DNA from: Planctomycetaceae bacterium
Lineage (GTDB): Bacteria > Planctomycetota > Planctomycetia > Pirellulales > Pirellulaceae
DNA length: 48,658 bases
Assembly: GCA_003233175.1 (NCBI GenBank)
Contig: QIKY01000020.1
Coordinates: forward strand, 1 to 48,658
Reading direction: 5' to 3'
Shown: positions 25,355-34,032 of the stretch, piece after piece
Numbering within the stretch: position 1 is the stretch's first letter
Layout: every line of letters starts with the position of its first letter
The notes under the pieces: generated by a model
What the model saw: only the letters and a program-made list of their open reading frames with translations
What the model was told of the DNA's origin: nothing
The model's database searches: none
Program-made: the position numbers and the translations under genes

Positions 25355-25795
25355 TACCTCAAACCCGACCTTTTGATCATCGATGACTTTGGGATGAAGC
25401 AGTTGCCAAAACGTAGCGGCGAGTTCCTGTTCGAGATCGTGATGCGGCGTCATGAGACGCGCTCCACGATGATGACGACCAATCGGCCGATCGAGGATTG
25501 GGGCAAGTTGCTCGGCGACGCGCCCACGGCCGGCGCCATCCTGGACCGCTTTCTGCACCACTCCGAAATCATCACCATCACCGGGCGGAGTTACCGACTC
25601 AGACACCGCAATGAAAATTCAAAACCAGCCGGGAACCGACCGCAGGTTGGTCGGCCTCCCAGGTCGACGAATGTCGAAAAAGATTCAAAACCGGCCGGGC
25701 GCCGACCGCAGGTTGGTCGGCCCACCGGGTCCAATGCCGAACAAATGGATAGACAGCCCGTCATGACTAGAACCACGTTCACTGGCTGGTTTTGA
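25355..25795 (+). pseudogene. IS21-family IstB ATPase, C-terminal remnant
   Basis: LKPDLLIIDDFGMKQL (Walker B), then EFLFEIVMRRHETRSTMMTT, NRPIEDWGKLLGD, GAILDRFLHHSEIITITGRS are the C-terminal half of IstB, the AAA+ helper of IS21 transposition. The Walker A half and istA are missing; sequence before 25355 is unrelated. After the normal end of IstB the frame continues through two 48-bp repeats (25618-25665 and 25684-25731) and stops in the IS end repeats. Confidence 0.85.
25618..25731 (+). repeat. two 48-bp direct repeats at the istB end
   Basis: 25618-25665 and 25684-25731, spaced 66 bp (22 codons), each containing the palindromic core CCGACCGCAGGTTGGTCGG. In frame they read SKPAGNRPQVGRP and SKPAGRRPQVGRP. 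Confidence 0.75.
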
Positions 25796-25853
25796 AGCGC
25801 CCATCACTGGCTGGTTTTGAAGCGCCCATCACTGGCTGGTTTTGAAGCGCCCA
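25781..25853 (+). repeat. 25-bp tandem repeats, probable IS21 right end
   Basis: Nearly three head-to-tail copies of ACTGGCTGGTTTTGAAGCGC plus CCATC (25781-25805, 25806-25830, 25831-25853). IS21 elements carry multiple repeats near their ends as transposase binding sites, and these follow the istB remnant directly, so this is most likely the element's right end. Confidence 0.75.
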
Positions 25854-26402
25854 ATGACAGCAGAACAGGATCTCGTCATCGTCAGGAACCGGCTCTCCGC
25901 CGTCAAAGCGGAGATTGGGCGGTTGGTCGCTGTACTGAAAGAAATGGGCGCCGAAATTCTCGGCGGCATCAAGGATGAATTCAGCCAACTCGAAAATGAG
26001 AAGTCTGAGCTTGAAACCCGTGTTTTGGAACTTCAGACGCAAAAGTTGCCGCTGGGCGCGGTAACCGCCCAGGCGAGGGGCTTTGTCGAAGAATGGAAGG
26101 GCCTCGGTGACATCCTGGAAAACGCCACGCCTGACGAAAAAGCGGGCATTTTGAAGCACTATGTCGAAGTTGTGGAACTCCAGCAGGCCACGGCTGAAGG
26201 CGGCAAAAGCGGCCAGTATGGCCTGCGGCTCTTCCCTGAAGCAGCTGCTCTGGAAATGCCGACCGGCAATCAACCAAAACGCGCCAACGGTGACGGTGTG
26301 TTAACCGAACCACCGTTGGTTCGCGAAGTGGATGAAAAGGCTCCCCCGGCAAGACTCGAACTTGCGACAAGGCGGTTAACAGCCGCCTGCTCTACCAACT
26401 GA
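25854..26402 (+). pseudogene. large serine recombinase, C-terminal remnant
   Basis: The C-terminal part of a serine site-specific recombinase: long coiled-coil (RLSAVKAEIGRLVAVLKEMG through ELETRVLELQ), then FVEEWKGLGDILENATPDEK and a family-typical beta region. The catalytic N-terminus and zinc-ribbon are missing; the fragment begins exactly where the IS21 end repeats stop. Its last codons (PPARLELATRRLTAACSTN) are the antisense reading of the tRNA-Asn gene, the usual sign of an element integrated at a tRNA 3' end. Confidence 0.75.
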
Positions 26403-26413
26403 GCTACAGGGGA
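26341..26413 (-). tRNA. tRNA-Asn (GTT anticodon)
   Basis: 73 nt. The acceptor stem TCCCCTG pairs with CGGGGGA, D-arm AGCTCAGTTGGTAGAGC, anticodon loop CTGTTAA with GTT, T-arm with GTTCGAGTC, discriminator G. CCA is not encoded. Mobile-element remnants abut its 3' end. Confidence 0.95.
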
Positions 26414-26848
26414 TCAGTGATGCTGCACGATTCTAGCCTAAGGGTGGGGGTTGCTCAAGGCGGTATTCTGACTCAGGTCCGTCCAGCGGTCCGGCGACCG
26501 GCGACAAATCTTTGCATGCATGTCAGGTTTTGTAGCGTCCAGGCGCCCAAGGTGGCGGAAAAAGGCCAAAGGGGAATTGGGATGTTGTGTTGAACCGCGA
26601 TGAGGAGGATTGTCGGCGTGCAGTTTCTTGGATAAGGGAGAACATCGCATGGATGCGAAAACGACTGGTAAAACGAAATAGCGGACCGAAAATCTGGGCA
26701 TTTCACTTTGAAACCAGGGTGGGCCGGCGCCGTTGCGGAGGGTGAATTGTCGAAAGCGTCTTGGGCGGGTAGACTGCTGGCATGAGCAGGGACCGGCAAA
26801 GGGCCGGAATCGCCTCCTCCGGCACCGGACCCCAAGGATTGCTAGACT
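26414..26848. other. intergenic region before gltA
   Basis: About 430 bp upstream of both tRNA-Asn and gltA. The long minus-strand frame here (to 27550) is antisense to gltA and not a gene. I see no repeat or clear promoter. Confidence 0.4.
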
Positions 26849-28153
26849 ATGCCAGATCCCGCAAAGCCAAATCCCGCAAAAATCCTCCTGGACGACAAAG
26901 AGATCGAAATACCCGTTATTATCGGGACAGAGAACGAACGCTCTCTGGATATCTCGAAACTCCGCTCCCAAACAGGGCTGATCACGCTCGATAACGGCTA
27001 CGTCAACACCGGGTCGACCACCAGCGAAGTGACCTACCTTGATGGCGAAAAAGGCATTCTCCGATATCGTGGTTACCCCATCGAAGAGTTGGCCGCACAT
27101 TGCGACTTTGTCGAAGTTTGTTACCTGCTCATTTACGGCGCGTTGCCCACCAGCCAGGAAATCGAAGAATTCCGCACCTCGATTCGGCAACACACCATGT
27201 TGCACGAAGACATTCGCACGTTCTACAACGGTTTTCCCCGGGATGCCCACCCGATGGCGATTTTGTCGTCGGTGGTGAGCGGTTTGAGCACGTTTTACCA
27301 AGACTCGCTCGATCCTCACGACCCTCGGCAGGTGGAGGTCTCGACGCACCGTCTGTTGGCGAAATTGCCGACCATCGCCGCTTATGCTTATAAAAAATCG
27401 ACTGGGCAACCGTTTATCTATCCACAAAACGATCTGAATTACTGCCAGAACTTTTTGCAGATGATGTTCGCCGTTCCCAGCGAACCTTATGAAATCGACC
27501 CTGATTTTGTCGACGCCTTGAATTTGCTGCTGATCGTTCACGCCGACCACGAACAGAATTGCAGCACGTCCACGGTGCGCATGGTGGGTTCTTCAGACGC
27601 CAACCTTTTTGCCTCGATTTCCGCCGGCATCAGCGCTCTCTGGGGCCCGCTGCACGGCGGCGCCAACGAAGCCTGTGTGAATATGTTGGAGCAGATCATC
27701 GCCGATGGCGGCAACGTGAAGAAGTATGTCGATATGGCCAAAGACCGCGACAGCGGCTTCCGCCTGATGGGGTTCGGCCACCGCGTTTACAAGAATTTCG
27801 ATCCTCGCGCCCGCATCATTAAGAAGGCTTGCGATAAACTGCTGGCTAAATTACAGATCAGCGATCCGCTGTTTGAAGTGGCCCAACAACTCGAGGAAGT
27901 GGCCTTGAGCGATCCTTACTTCGTGGAGCGCAAGCTGTATCCTAACGTCGACTTTTATTCCGGCGTGATCTACCGCGCGATTGGCATTCCGGTGCAGATG
28001 TTCACCGTGCTGTTTGCGATTGGACGGCTGCCGGGTTGGTTGGCGCATTGGGTGGAAATGCACGAATCGCCGCACAAGAGAATTTGCCGGCCCCGACAAG
28101 TTTACACCGGAGCGACGAAGCGGTCGTTGGTTCCGATTAAAGATCGGGGCTAG
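26849..28153 (+). CDS. gltA: citrate synthase (type II)
   Basis: Condenses acetyl-CoA and oxaloacetate to citrate. 434 residues. Seen: RYRGYPIEELAAHCDFVEV, the first active-site His region HADHEQNCSTSTVRMVGSS, GPLHGGANEA with the second His near 270, FGHRVYKNFDPRA near 310, and PNVDFYSGVIYRAIG with the catalytic Asp near 367. It ends with the RPRQVYTG motif. AAGGA lies 9 bp before the ATG. A hairpin with T-run follows at 28183. Unlinked to sucCD by the tRNA/mobile region between them. Confidence 0.97.
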   Translation: MPDPAKPNPAKILLDDKEIEIPVIIGTENERSLDISKLRSQTGLITLDNGYVNTGSTTSEVTYLDGEKGILRYRGYPIEELAAHCDFVEVCYLLIYGALPTSQEIEEFRTSIRQHTMLHEDIRTFYNGFPRDAHPMAILSSVVSGLSTFYQDSLDPHDPRQVEVSTHRLLAKLPTIAAYAYKKSTGQPFIYPQNDLNYCQNFLQMMFAVPSEPYEIDPDFVDALNLLLIVHADHEQNCSTSTVRMVGSSDANLFASISAGISALWGPLHGGANEACVNMLEQIIADGGNVKKYVDMAKDRDSGFRLMGFGHRVYKNFDPRARIIKKACDKLLAKLQISDPLFEVAQQLEEVALSDPYFVERKLYPNVDFYSGVIYRAIGIPVQMFTVLFAIGRLPGWLAHWVEMHESPHKRICRPRQVYTGATKRSLVPIKDRG

Positions 28154-28182
28154 GAAGGCGCCCGAAATTTACGCGGCGAATT

Positions 28183-28217
28183 AAAAGCCCGGCATTTTAA
28201 TATTGCTGGGCTTTTTT
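28183..28217 (+). terminator. rho-independent terminator after gltA
   Basis: AAAAGCCCGGCA (28183-28194) pairs with TGCTGGGCTTTT (28204-28215), then a T-run. A second half-copy (AGCCGGGCTTTTTT) follows at about 28224-28237. Confidence 0.8.
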
Positions 28218-28246
28218 AACAACAGCCGGGCTTTTTTGGCGACATG

Positions 28247-28513
28247 CTACCAGGGTGAATATCGCTGCCAGAACCTTGCATCTGGCTGGGCTTGCACCGC
28301 TTGCGGGGCGGGGCGATCAAACTCCCGGGGGCGAACCTGGTCGGAAACATCGGGCCCTAAATTGGGTTGCCCATACGGGTCATGCACGGTAGCACGACTC
28401 TGCTGGGTTTGCATGTCGCCGGGAAAAAACCAACGCGGTCTGGCGAGATTGCACCCGGTGAGGGCGGGGGCGAGCACCAACAAAACGACCGCTGATCGAA
28501 CCACATTATTCAT
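28247..28513 (-). CDS. small lipoprotein, conserved planctomycete type
   Basis: An 88-residue protein with a lipoprotein signal: MNNVVRSAVVLLVLAPALTGC, Cys21 being the lipid-modified residue. The mature part is short and Pro/Arg-rich with HDPYGQPNLGPDVSDQVRPR, a pattern I associate with small planctomycete lipoproteins of unknown role. ATG 28513 is chosen because GGAAGG stands 9 bp upstream and it starts the signal exactly; the longer frame from 28687 is not needed. Confidence 0.75.
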   Translation of the reverse strand: MNNVVRSAVVLLVLAPALTGCNLARPRWFFPGDMQTQQSRATVHDPYGQPNLGPDVSDQVRPREFDRPAPQAVQAQPDARFWQRYSPW

Positions 28514-28923
28514 AGCTCGTTTTACCTTCCATGGTTCGACATCGTGAGCATCGAGAAAGTTTTCACGCGGTTTGGAGTCGTATTCCGCATCGCAACGCCG
28601 TGAAACCACCGGTTCAGGCCAATTCCAGCGAGGATTGTAGGGATCGGCCGCTTTTGATAAAAGGGCGATCTGCGCCGCTCCAACCAAATGCCTCGCGACT
28701 CACATCCTGGGTGAGAGAAAAATTGTCCCGCGGAATGCATGTTTTGAGTATCGACGCTACCGGCGCCGGCGGGAGAGCCTATCGAGCGACGGGGTTACGA
28801 GCCGCAGAACAGGCATTGACGCCAAGCCCATCGCGGCACGCTTCGCTCACTGCAGCCTTCCCAGCGAACGCGGGTTGAAGACACCTCCAGGGTCAGTCCT
28901 GAAACAAGTTCCCGGTTGCAGCT

Positions 28924-28960
28924 AAAAAAAGAGCCCGGCATTTTGAAAATGCCGGGCTCT
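28924..28960 (-). terminator. rho-independent terminator of the 29.1-29.6 kb gene
   Basis: A perfect 14-bp stem (28931-28944 with 28946-28959, core GAGCCCGGCATTTT) followed on the minus strand by seven T. It is placed downstream of the coiled-coil gene, beyond the 135-bp palindrome. Confidence 0.7.
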
Positions 28961-28988
28961 TAATTCGGTAGGTAAATCGGGAATGTTT

Positions 28989-29123
28989 CTAGTGCTTTGT
29001 CACAGCTAAGAATTAGGGTTGCAAGATATCAGCCGCAGGGCGCTAGCCCACGGTTTTCCTGCTCAAAACCGTGGGCTAGCGCCCTGCGGCTGATCCTAAA
29101 ATTAAGCTGTGACAAAGCACTAG
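28989..29123. repeat. 135-bp two-part palindromic element
   Basis: Outer arms CTAGTGCTTTGTCACAGCT (28989-29007) and its exact reverse complement (29105-29123); inner arms of 29 bp (29029-29057 and 29065-29093) are also perfect, around a 7-bp loop. No coding capacity. Its right end supplies the TAG stop codon of the neighbouring minus-strand gene. Confidence 0.9.
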
Positions 29124-29587
29124 GACGGCAGTTCGTTCGGCTCCGAGGCGCTACTCAGTTGTGCTAGCGTTTGCAGCACGCCATTAAGATGCGCCAAACG
29201 AGGACCAAAGCGGTCGACAAATTCGTTTAGCATGAAATCGCCGTCGAGCATGTGTTCAGCCGACTCTTGGATTTCTTCGGTCACGGTTTCCAAGAACCTG
29301 GTTTGCACCTCTCCCAGACGTTCCGCGGCAATTCGGCAATCTCGAGCCAGCGTGGGGTTCGACTGTTTCCACTGGCTGAGTTCATGAGCCCGCTGACGCT
29401 GCTGCGCCCCCATTTGCTGCACCAAACCCTCCAGCAACTTATTTTGCCGCTCTTGGCTGGAAACCATTTGGCGAAGCAATTCGATCACCATGCCGCCCTG
29501 GCCATTGGCGGCCGAAGAGGCGGGCGGAGGATCGGCTGAAACGTCAATCCGGAAAACTGAGGAAATCTGCTGGGGGTCTTGAGACAT
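29120..29587 (-). CDS. hypothetical coiled-coil protein
   Basis: A 155-residue soluble protein: a Pro/Ala/Ser-rich N-terminus, then a Gln-rich helix (VIELLRQMVSSQERQNKLLE, QQMGAQQRQRAHELSQWK) that is probably a coiled coil, then helical RIAAERLGEVQTRFLETVTE. No enzyme motif; not a family I can name, though it looks like a conserved planctomycete protein. Its stop codon lies in a palindromic element, so the native C-terminus may have been altered by that insertion. Confidence 0.65.
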   Translation of the reverse strand: MSQDPQQISSVFRIDVSADPPPASSAANGQGGMVIELLRQMVSSQERQNKLLEGLVQQMGAQQRQRAHELSQWKQSNPTLARDCRIAAERLGEVQTRFLETVTEEIQESAEHMLDGDFMLNEFVDRFGPRLAHLNGVLQTLAQLSSASEPNELPS

Positions 29588-30030
29588 ATTCGTGAGTCCA
29601 ACTGCTTGAGATGTGAACCCTTATTATACTCGCTGGGCGTCGGATGTCGAGCGATTGGGAAGCATGGCGGCATTAAGGGCGTGGCTCGAAGAACCGTCGC
29701 GGCATATATTGTTTATACACAAATGCCCGGAGACAACGACGTCGGCGACTGGAAGGCATCGTACCACCTATGTATAAACAACGGGGTATAAGATTCCGCC
29801 TTCCGCGTTTTTTTCCAAGGGCGCTGTCGTTTCGCACGACTTTGTGTTTTAGGTAAGTAAGCTGCAACGTTTTTTTACCAAACGCCTTACGACGATAAAT
29901 CCCGCGTTGCGGAAAATTCGCACTAGGACAGAAAACGGCCTTTCGCCTACAATATCGAATCGTCGCCACTCGCCCAGGCGGCGCCGTCTGCATCCCTCCC
30001 CTAAATCTGGGCGATTCGAGGAGATCCTGA
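29588..30030. other. intergenic region with a spaced inverted repeat
   Basis: Divergent promoter region for the coiled-coil gene and the TlpA-like gene. It contains the inverted repeat 29709-29721/29769-29781. No gene seen. Confidence 0.5.
29709..29781. repeat. spaced inverted repeat TTGTTTATACACA
   Basis: TTGTTTATACACA (29709-29721) and TATGTATAAACAA (29769-29781) pair at 12 of 13 positions, 47 bp apart, in a divergent promoter region. This could be a pair of operator half-sites or the stem of a small RNA. Confidence 0.5.
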
Positions 30031-31731
30031 ATGACCCGTTTCTATCCAATCTATCCAACTTTTGCTCTTTTAATCGCCCTGGCGGCCGTCGTCGTGGCGA
30101 CCACAGGCTGCGGCAATTCCGACTCTGCGGAAGTCAGTTCCGCAACCAGTCAGTTTTCCGTTGCCGAAGACACTGCTTCCGCCGAGGCTTCTAGTTCCCC
30201 TGCTTCTGACTCCGCTTCCAGCCCCGCCTCTGGCGCATCTTCCGCACCAAAGGCGGTGACTTCTTCTCCCGCTGCCAGTGTCGGGGGCGCAGCGGAAACG
30301 CCGGCCGCTCCCGCCTCGCCAGTCAAACCGCCCAGCCAACCGCCGACCAGCGCCGCGCCGGAAGTGGCCGCCATTCCAGCCGGACCACCGGAAAAAATCA
30401 AGGAATATATTGAAAACCTTATCTCCGAAATGCAGCGATCAGTGCAAGGCGCGCAATCGGAAGCCGATGCCCGCCAGCGTATCTCACCGTTTGTGCCCTC
30501 ACTGATTGGCGCCGCTGAAAAACTCCTCGCCGCCGACGTTCCCGACGAACTTCGCTACTTCGGCGCCGAAACTAAAATGCAAGGCTTCCAGATTCAAACG
30601 CAATTGGGAATCGTTGAAGACGACACAGCCATGCGGGCGTTTGCCGCGACGTTGGCCGACGACAAGTCGCCGAAAATCGCCTGGATGGGCAAGTTGATGT
30701 CGTACCGGTTCGCTATCGAAGACACCGCCGCCGGCAAGTCGGCAGACCCGGCTGCCTTGGTCGCGGCGCTCGATCCGTTGCTGGCTAGTGAAGAACGCGA
30801 CGACACCATCATCATGCTCAGCCGGCAAGCTGCCTCGGCGCTCAATGGTTTGGGCCTTTCCAAGGAAGCCGGCCAGGTCATGCTGAAGGTTGGCGAAGCA
30901 TTTCAGGAAACCGATTTCGCTGATCAAGCCAACGAACTGCTTGAGCACGCGCAATTCATCCAGACCGATTTCAACGGGAAAATTGAAAACCTGATTGCCG
31001 GTGAAGAAGGCTCGCTCGACGCCTTCAAGGCGGCCGTCCAACAAATACTCAGCGGCAAACCCGGCCGAACGACCGCCCAATATATATCGCAATCCTTGCC
31101 CTATTTGGAGCAAACCGATCAATACGAAGCCGCGAAACACCTGATCGATCAAGCAACCGCCGCGTTTGCCGATCATGCCGACAAGGAACTGGCGGCGGGG
31201 CTTGGCGCCTCCCTCGAACGCGCTGGCAAACGCGTCGGCCTGATTGGCGAGAAGTTCGACATTCAAGGAACCGTGCATAAGAGCAACAAGGAATTTGGCG
31301 GCCAGAAGTTTGATTGGGATTCCTACCGGGGGAAATTCGTGCTGGTCGATTTCTGGGCCAGTTGGTGCGGCCCCTGCCGGGAGGAATTCCCCAATATCAA
31401 AGCCAGTTACGAAAAGTATCGTGAGATGGGCTTTGAAGTGGTGGGCGTGAACATGGACCAAAACATCGAAGAAGCCGATCAATATCTGGCCGCCGAACCG
31501 CTGCCATGGCAGACCGTGATGTGCGCCGACCCCACGGCCGAAAGTTATGTCAATCCTATGGCGGAAAACGCCGGCGTGGAGGGCATTCCGTTTGTCATCC
31601 TGTTGGACCGCGAAGGCAAGGTAATGATGCTTCACGTTCGCGGGCCAAAAATCGAAGAGAAAGTTCGCGAAGCGCTGGGCCTCGATTCCGAACCCGCGGA
31701 AGCACCCGAAGAGGAAGAAAAGGAGAGTTAG
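30031..31731 (+). CDS. TlpA-like thioredoxin-domain lipoprotein
   Basis: 566 residues. A lipoprotein signal ends in VVVATTGC (lipidated Cys near residue 28). A long Ser/Ala/Pro-rich linker (about 30-115) leads to a helical middle domain (about 115-405) with no recognised motif. The C-terminus (about 410-545) is a TlpA/ResA-type thioredoxin fold with FWASWCGPCREEFPN: the redox CGPC pair, preceded by FVLVDFW, and a cis-Pro GIPFVILLD. Probably a membrane-anchored thiol-disulphide reductase facing the periplasm. GAGGAG lies before the ATG. A terminator follows. Confidence 0.88.
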   Translation: MTRFYPIYPTFALLIALAAVVVATTGCGNSDSAEVSSATSQFSVAEDTASAEASSSPASDSASSPASGASSAPKAVTSSPAASVGGAAETPAAPASPVKPPSQPPTSAAPEVAAIPAGPPEKIKEYIENLISEMQRSVQGAQSEADARQRISPFVPSLIGAAEKLLAADVPDELRYFGAETKMQGFQIQTQLGIVEDDTAMRAFAATLADDKSPKIAWMGKLMSYRFAIEDTAAGKSADPAALVAALDPLLASEERDDTIIMLSRQAASALNGLGLSKEAGQVMLKVGEAFQETDFADQANELLEHAQFIQTDFNGKIENLIAGEEGSLDAFKAAVQQILSGKPGRTTAQYISQSLPYLEQTDQYEAAKHLIDQATAAFADHADKELAAGLGASLERAGKRVGLIGEKFDIQGTVHKSNKEFGGQKFDWDSYRGKFVLVDFWASWCGPCREEFPNIKASYEKYREMGFEVVGVNMDQNIEEADQYLAAEPLPWQTVMCADPTAESYVNPMAENAGVEGIPFVILLDREGKVMMLHVRGPKIEEKVREALGLDSEPAEAPEEEEKES

Positions 31732-31764
31732 GAGCCGTCCCGAAATAAGTTCCTGGTTGTCGCT

Positions 31765-31801
31765 CAAAAAAGCCCGGCATTTTCAAAATGCCGGGCTTTT
31801 T
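31765..31801. terminator. bidirectional terminator after the TlpA-like gene
   Basis: A perfect 13-bp stem (31771-31783 with 31785-31797, core AGCCCGGCATTTT), A-run before and T-run after. It sits inside a wider imperfect palindrome whose outer arms are AGGAGCCGTCCCG (31730-31742) and CGGGACGGTTCCT (31818-31830). Confidence 0.8.
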
Positions 31802-31908
31802 ATTCGGTGGGTAAATCCGGGACGGTTCCTCGAACGCCCCTAAGGACCTGTCCAAGGTATATTCCGTGCAATGGTGTTATGGAATTCCCGCCAAGCCGGA
31901 GGCTTGCC

Positions 31909-32140
31909 AGCCATTAGCCGGCGGTCGAGCGCAGTGAACACCGCCGGTAGGCTGCCGCAGCGCAGTGAACGATGCATCCCGGCGACGATGCCAGATGCAG
32001 CGGGCGCGAGAAACGCCTCGAAAAAACAACGCTCAAAACAACCAGGGCTTTTCGGTTTTTCACAATGCTGAAGTTGGGGCGACCAATATCAGAAAGACCC
32101 TCCGGTGGTGTTCGCTGCGCTCGACCACCGGCTAATGGCT
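31909..32140. repeat. 232-bp element bounded by 39-bp inverted repeats
   Basis: Arms 31909-31947 and 32102-32140 match as reverse complements at 36 of 39 positions (core AGCCATTAGCCGG, GTCGAGCGCAG). The 154 bp between them hold no convincing gene. MITE-like organisation. The element fills most of the gap between the TlpA-like gene and the convergent DUF1501 gene; the rest (32141-32374) shows nothing. Confidence 0.75.
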
Positions 32141-32374
32141 TTTATCCTTCCAAGATATGAAATCAAAGACGCCTGACTCCGCGGCCTGACCCGAATCCGA
32201 AAAACACGGAGTAGTTTCGGGGCAGGAACTAAGGGCTGGAGAGCGATGCACAAGACGCGAAACGCAAGCGACAAAAAAGATTTCCACCACAGAGCATCGA
32301 AACATCGACGTCCGCCTGCGCGGGAATGACGGTGCGCTGTGGCCGGCTCGCGAAACAGCCGTTTTCTTCCACAG

Positions 32375-33814
32375 CTACCCAAACAGCGGCAGCGGCGTTC
32401 CGGCGTAAATACGGTGAGGACGTTTATCGCGGTCGGGCAGCGCTAAATCGTGCGGAACGCCCAGAGCGTGTAACAAGGTGGCGGTGAAGTCGTGCGGCGA
32501 GACGGCGTCGGCCACGGGATACGCCGCGATGGCGTCGCTGCGTCCATGAACGGCGCCGCCTTGAATTCCTCCGCCGGCGAGCAAGCCGCTGTAACAGAAC
32601 GGCCAATGCTCCCGACCGGCGTTCCCGGCCGAGATTTGCGGCCGTCTGCCGAATTCGCCGACCCAGGCCACGATGGTCTGCTCCAACATACCGCGTTGGT
32701 CCAGGTCTTCGAGTAAGGCCGAGAGCGCTTGGTCGGCTGGCGGGATGAGTTGATTTTTGAGGCGACTGAAGTTAGCGCCGTGAGTGTCCCAGAAGTTCTG
32801 GCCGTCGTTATGCCAGTTCACCGACGCCACCGAAACGCCGCGCTCCACCAACCGCCGCGCCAGCAAAACGCACTGCCCGTGAATGTGGCGTCCATAGCGA
32901 TCGCGCGTGGCCTCCGGCTCCGCCGCCAGATTGAACGCCTCGCGCACTTGGGCCGAACCCAAGAGGCCGAACGCGTCGGCTTGCTTGCGCGTGAAATCGG
33001 CGGCGAGCGTGCCTTGCGCAAGGTGTTCTTGAAGGGCGTCTTGATAGCGACGGGCGGCGTTTAAGTCGTGCAGCAGTTTTCGCCGGTCCAGCAGACGCGC
33101 CACCGGAACGCCGTTTCGCAATTCGAGGGCGGGCGCTTTCCAGTCGGCCTGATTAGGATCGCCCTGCACGAGGAGCGGATCGTACTGGGCGCCGAGCCAG
33201 CCGCCGTGTTGTCCTGGAGCGTTGCCGCCGGGCGCCGCCGGATGATGGGCCAGCCAGGGCATGGTTACAAACGGCGGCACGGCGTCTTTTCCCGAAGGCC
33301 GTTGCCGCGCGATGAGTGAGCCAAAATGGGGGGTGTCGCGATCACTGGGCGGATCGCGGTCGCTACGCACCACCGGCGCCAAATGGCCGGTGAGCGTGGC
33401 GTGCGCACTGGAAAGATGCGCCGGGTCGTTGTGATACAACGAACGCACGATGGCCACGCGATCGGTCAGATTCGCCAGCCCCTTGAAATGCTCGCTGAGG
33501 TGCAAGCCGGGCGTGCGCGTGGCGATGGTTTTGAATTCACCCCGAACTTCCGCCGGCGCATGGGGTTTGGGGTCGAGCGTGTCCAGTTGGCTGGGACCGC
33601 CCCACATGAAAAGGAAAATGCAGGCCTTGGCCTGGCCGAAACCGGCGGCGGGCGTATGCGCCGCCGATACATATTGCCGCGGCAGGCCGCTTCCCACGAA
33701 ACCGCTCCCCAGCAAACCCAGCCGTAGAAGATCCAACCCCCCGGCCTGTAAAAGGAAACGGCGGTTGATGAGCGAATTCGCGGCGGGGAGGCTGGGGCTC
33801 ACGCGTGGCTCCAA
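32375..33814 (-). CDS. DUF1501 protein with twin-arginine-like leader
   Basis: 479 residues. Leader INRRFLLQAGGLDLLRLGLLG (about 17-37) with RR; FLFMWGGPSQLDTLDPKPHA near 68; SSAHATLTGHL; GRHIHGQCVLLARRLVERGVS; TIVAWVGEFGRRPQ near 390; GREHWPFCYSGLLAGGG near 407, where REH replaces the usual RDH. Stands alone, with no DUF1549/1553 partner next to it. Confidence 0.9.
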   Translation of the reverse strand: MEPRVSPSLPAANSLINRRFLLQAGGLDLLRLGLLGSGFVGSGLPRQYVSAAHTPAAGFGQAKACIFLFMWGGPSQLDTLDPKPHAPAEVRGEFKTIATRTPGLHLSEHFKGLANLTDRVAIVRSLYHNDPAHLSSAHATLTGHLAPVVRSDRDPPSDRDTPHFGSLIARQRPSGKDAVPPFVTMPWLAHHPAAPGGNAPGQHGGWLGAQYDPLLVQGDPNQADWKAPALELRNGVPVARLLDRRKLLHDLNAARRYQDALQEHLAQGTLAADFTRKQADAFGLLGSAQVREAFNLAAEPEATRDRYGRHIHGQCVLLARRLVERGVSVASVNWHNDGQNFWDTHGANFSRLKNQLIPPADQALSALLEDLDQRGMLEQTIVAWVGEFGRRPQISAGNAGREHWPFCYSGLLAGGGIQGGAVHGRSDAIAAYPVADAVSPHDFTATLLHALGVPHDLALPDRDKRPHRIYAGTPLPLFG

Positions 33815-34032
33815 AGGGGAAGGCGGGGCGGGCCTTTATTCTAGCACATTCGCCCGGCTTCGTGACGTAACGCCCCCCCATTTCACCGATTACAACGCAT
33901 CGCGAGCCCTATCCCGCCTGAACGAAAATTGCCCAACGACGGATCGATCTTGACTCGCCAGGCCGTGATTGGTACTTACATCGCCGCTTCGAAACTAAGC
34001 GTTATCGACAGATCGCTCCCGGGACTTTAGCC

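Noticed and set aside
25781-25853. CRISPR array
   Set aside because: The 25-bp units are directly adjacent without spacers and abut an istB remnant, so they are IS end repeats.
26438-27550. 370-codon minus-strand frame
   Set aside because: Antisense to gltA and its upstream region, no protein features.
30499-31767. 422-codon minus-strand frame
   Set aside because: Antisense to the TlpA-like gene and crossing its terminator.
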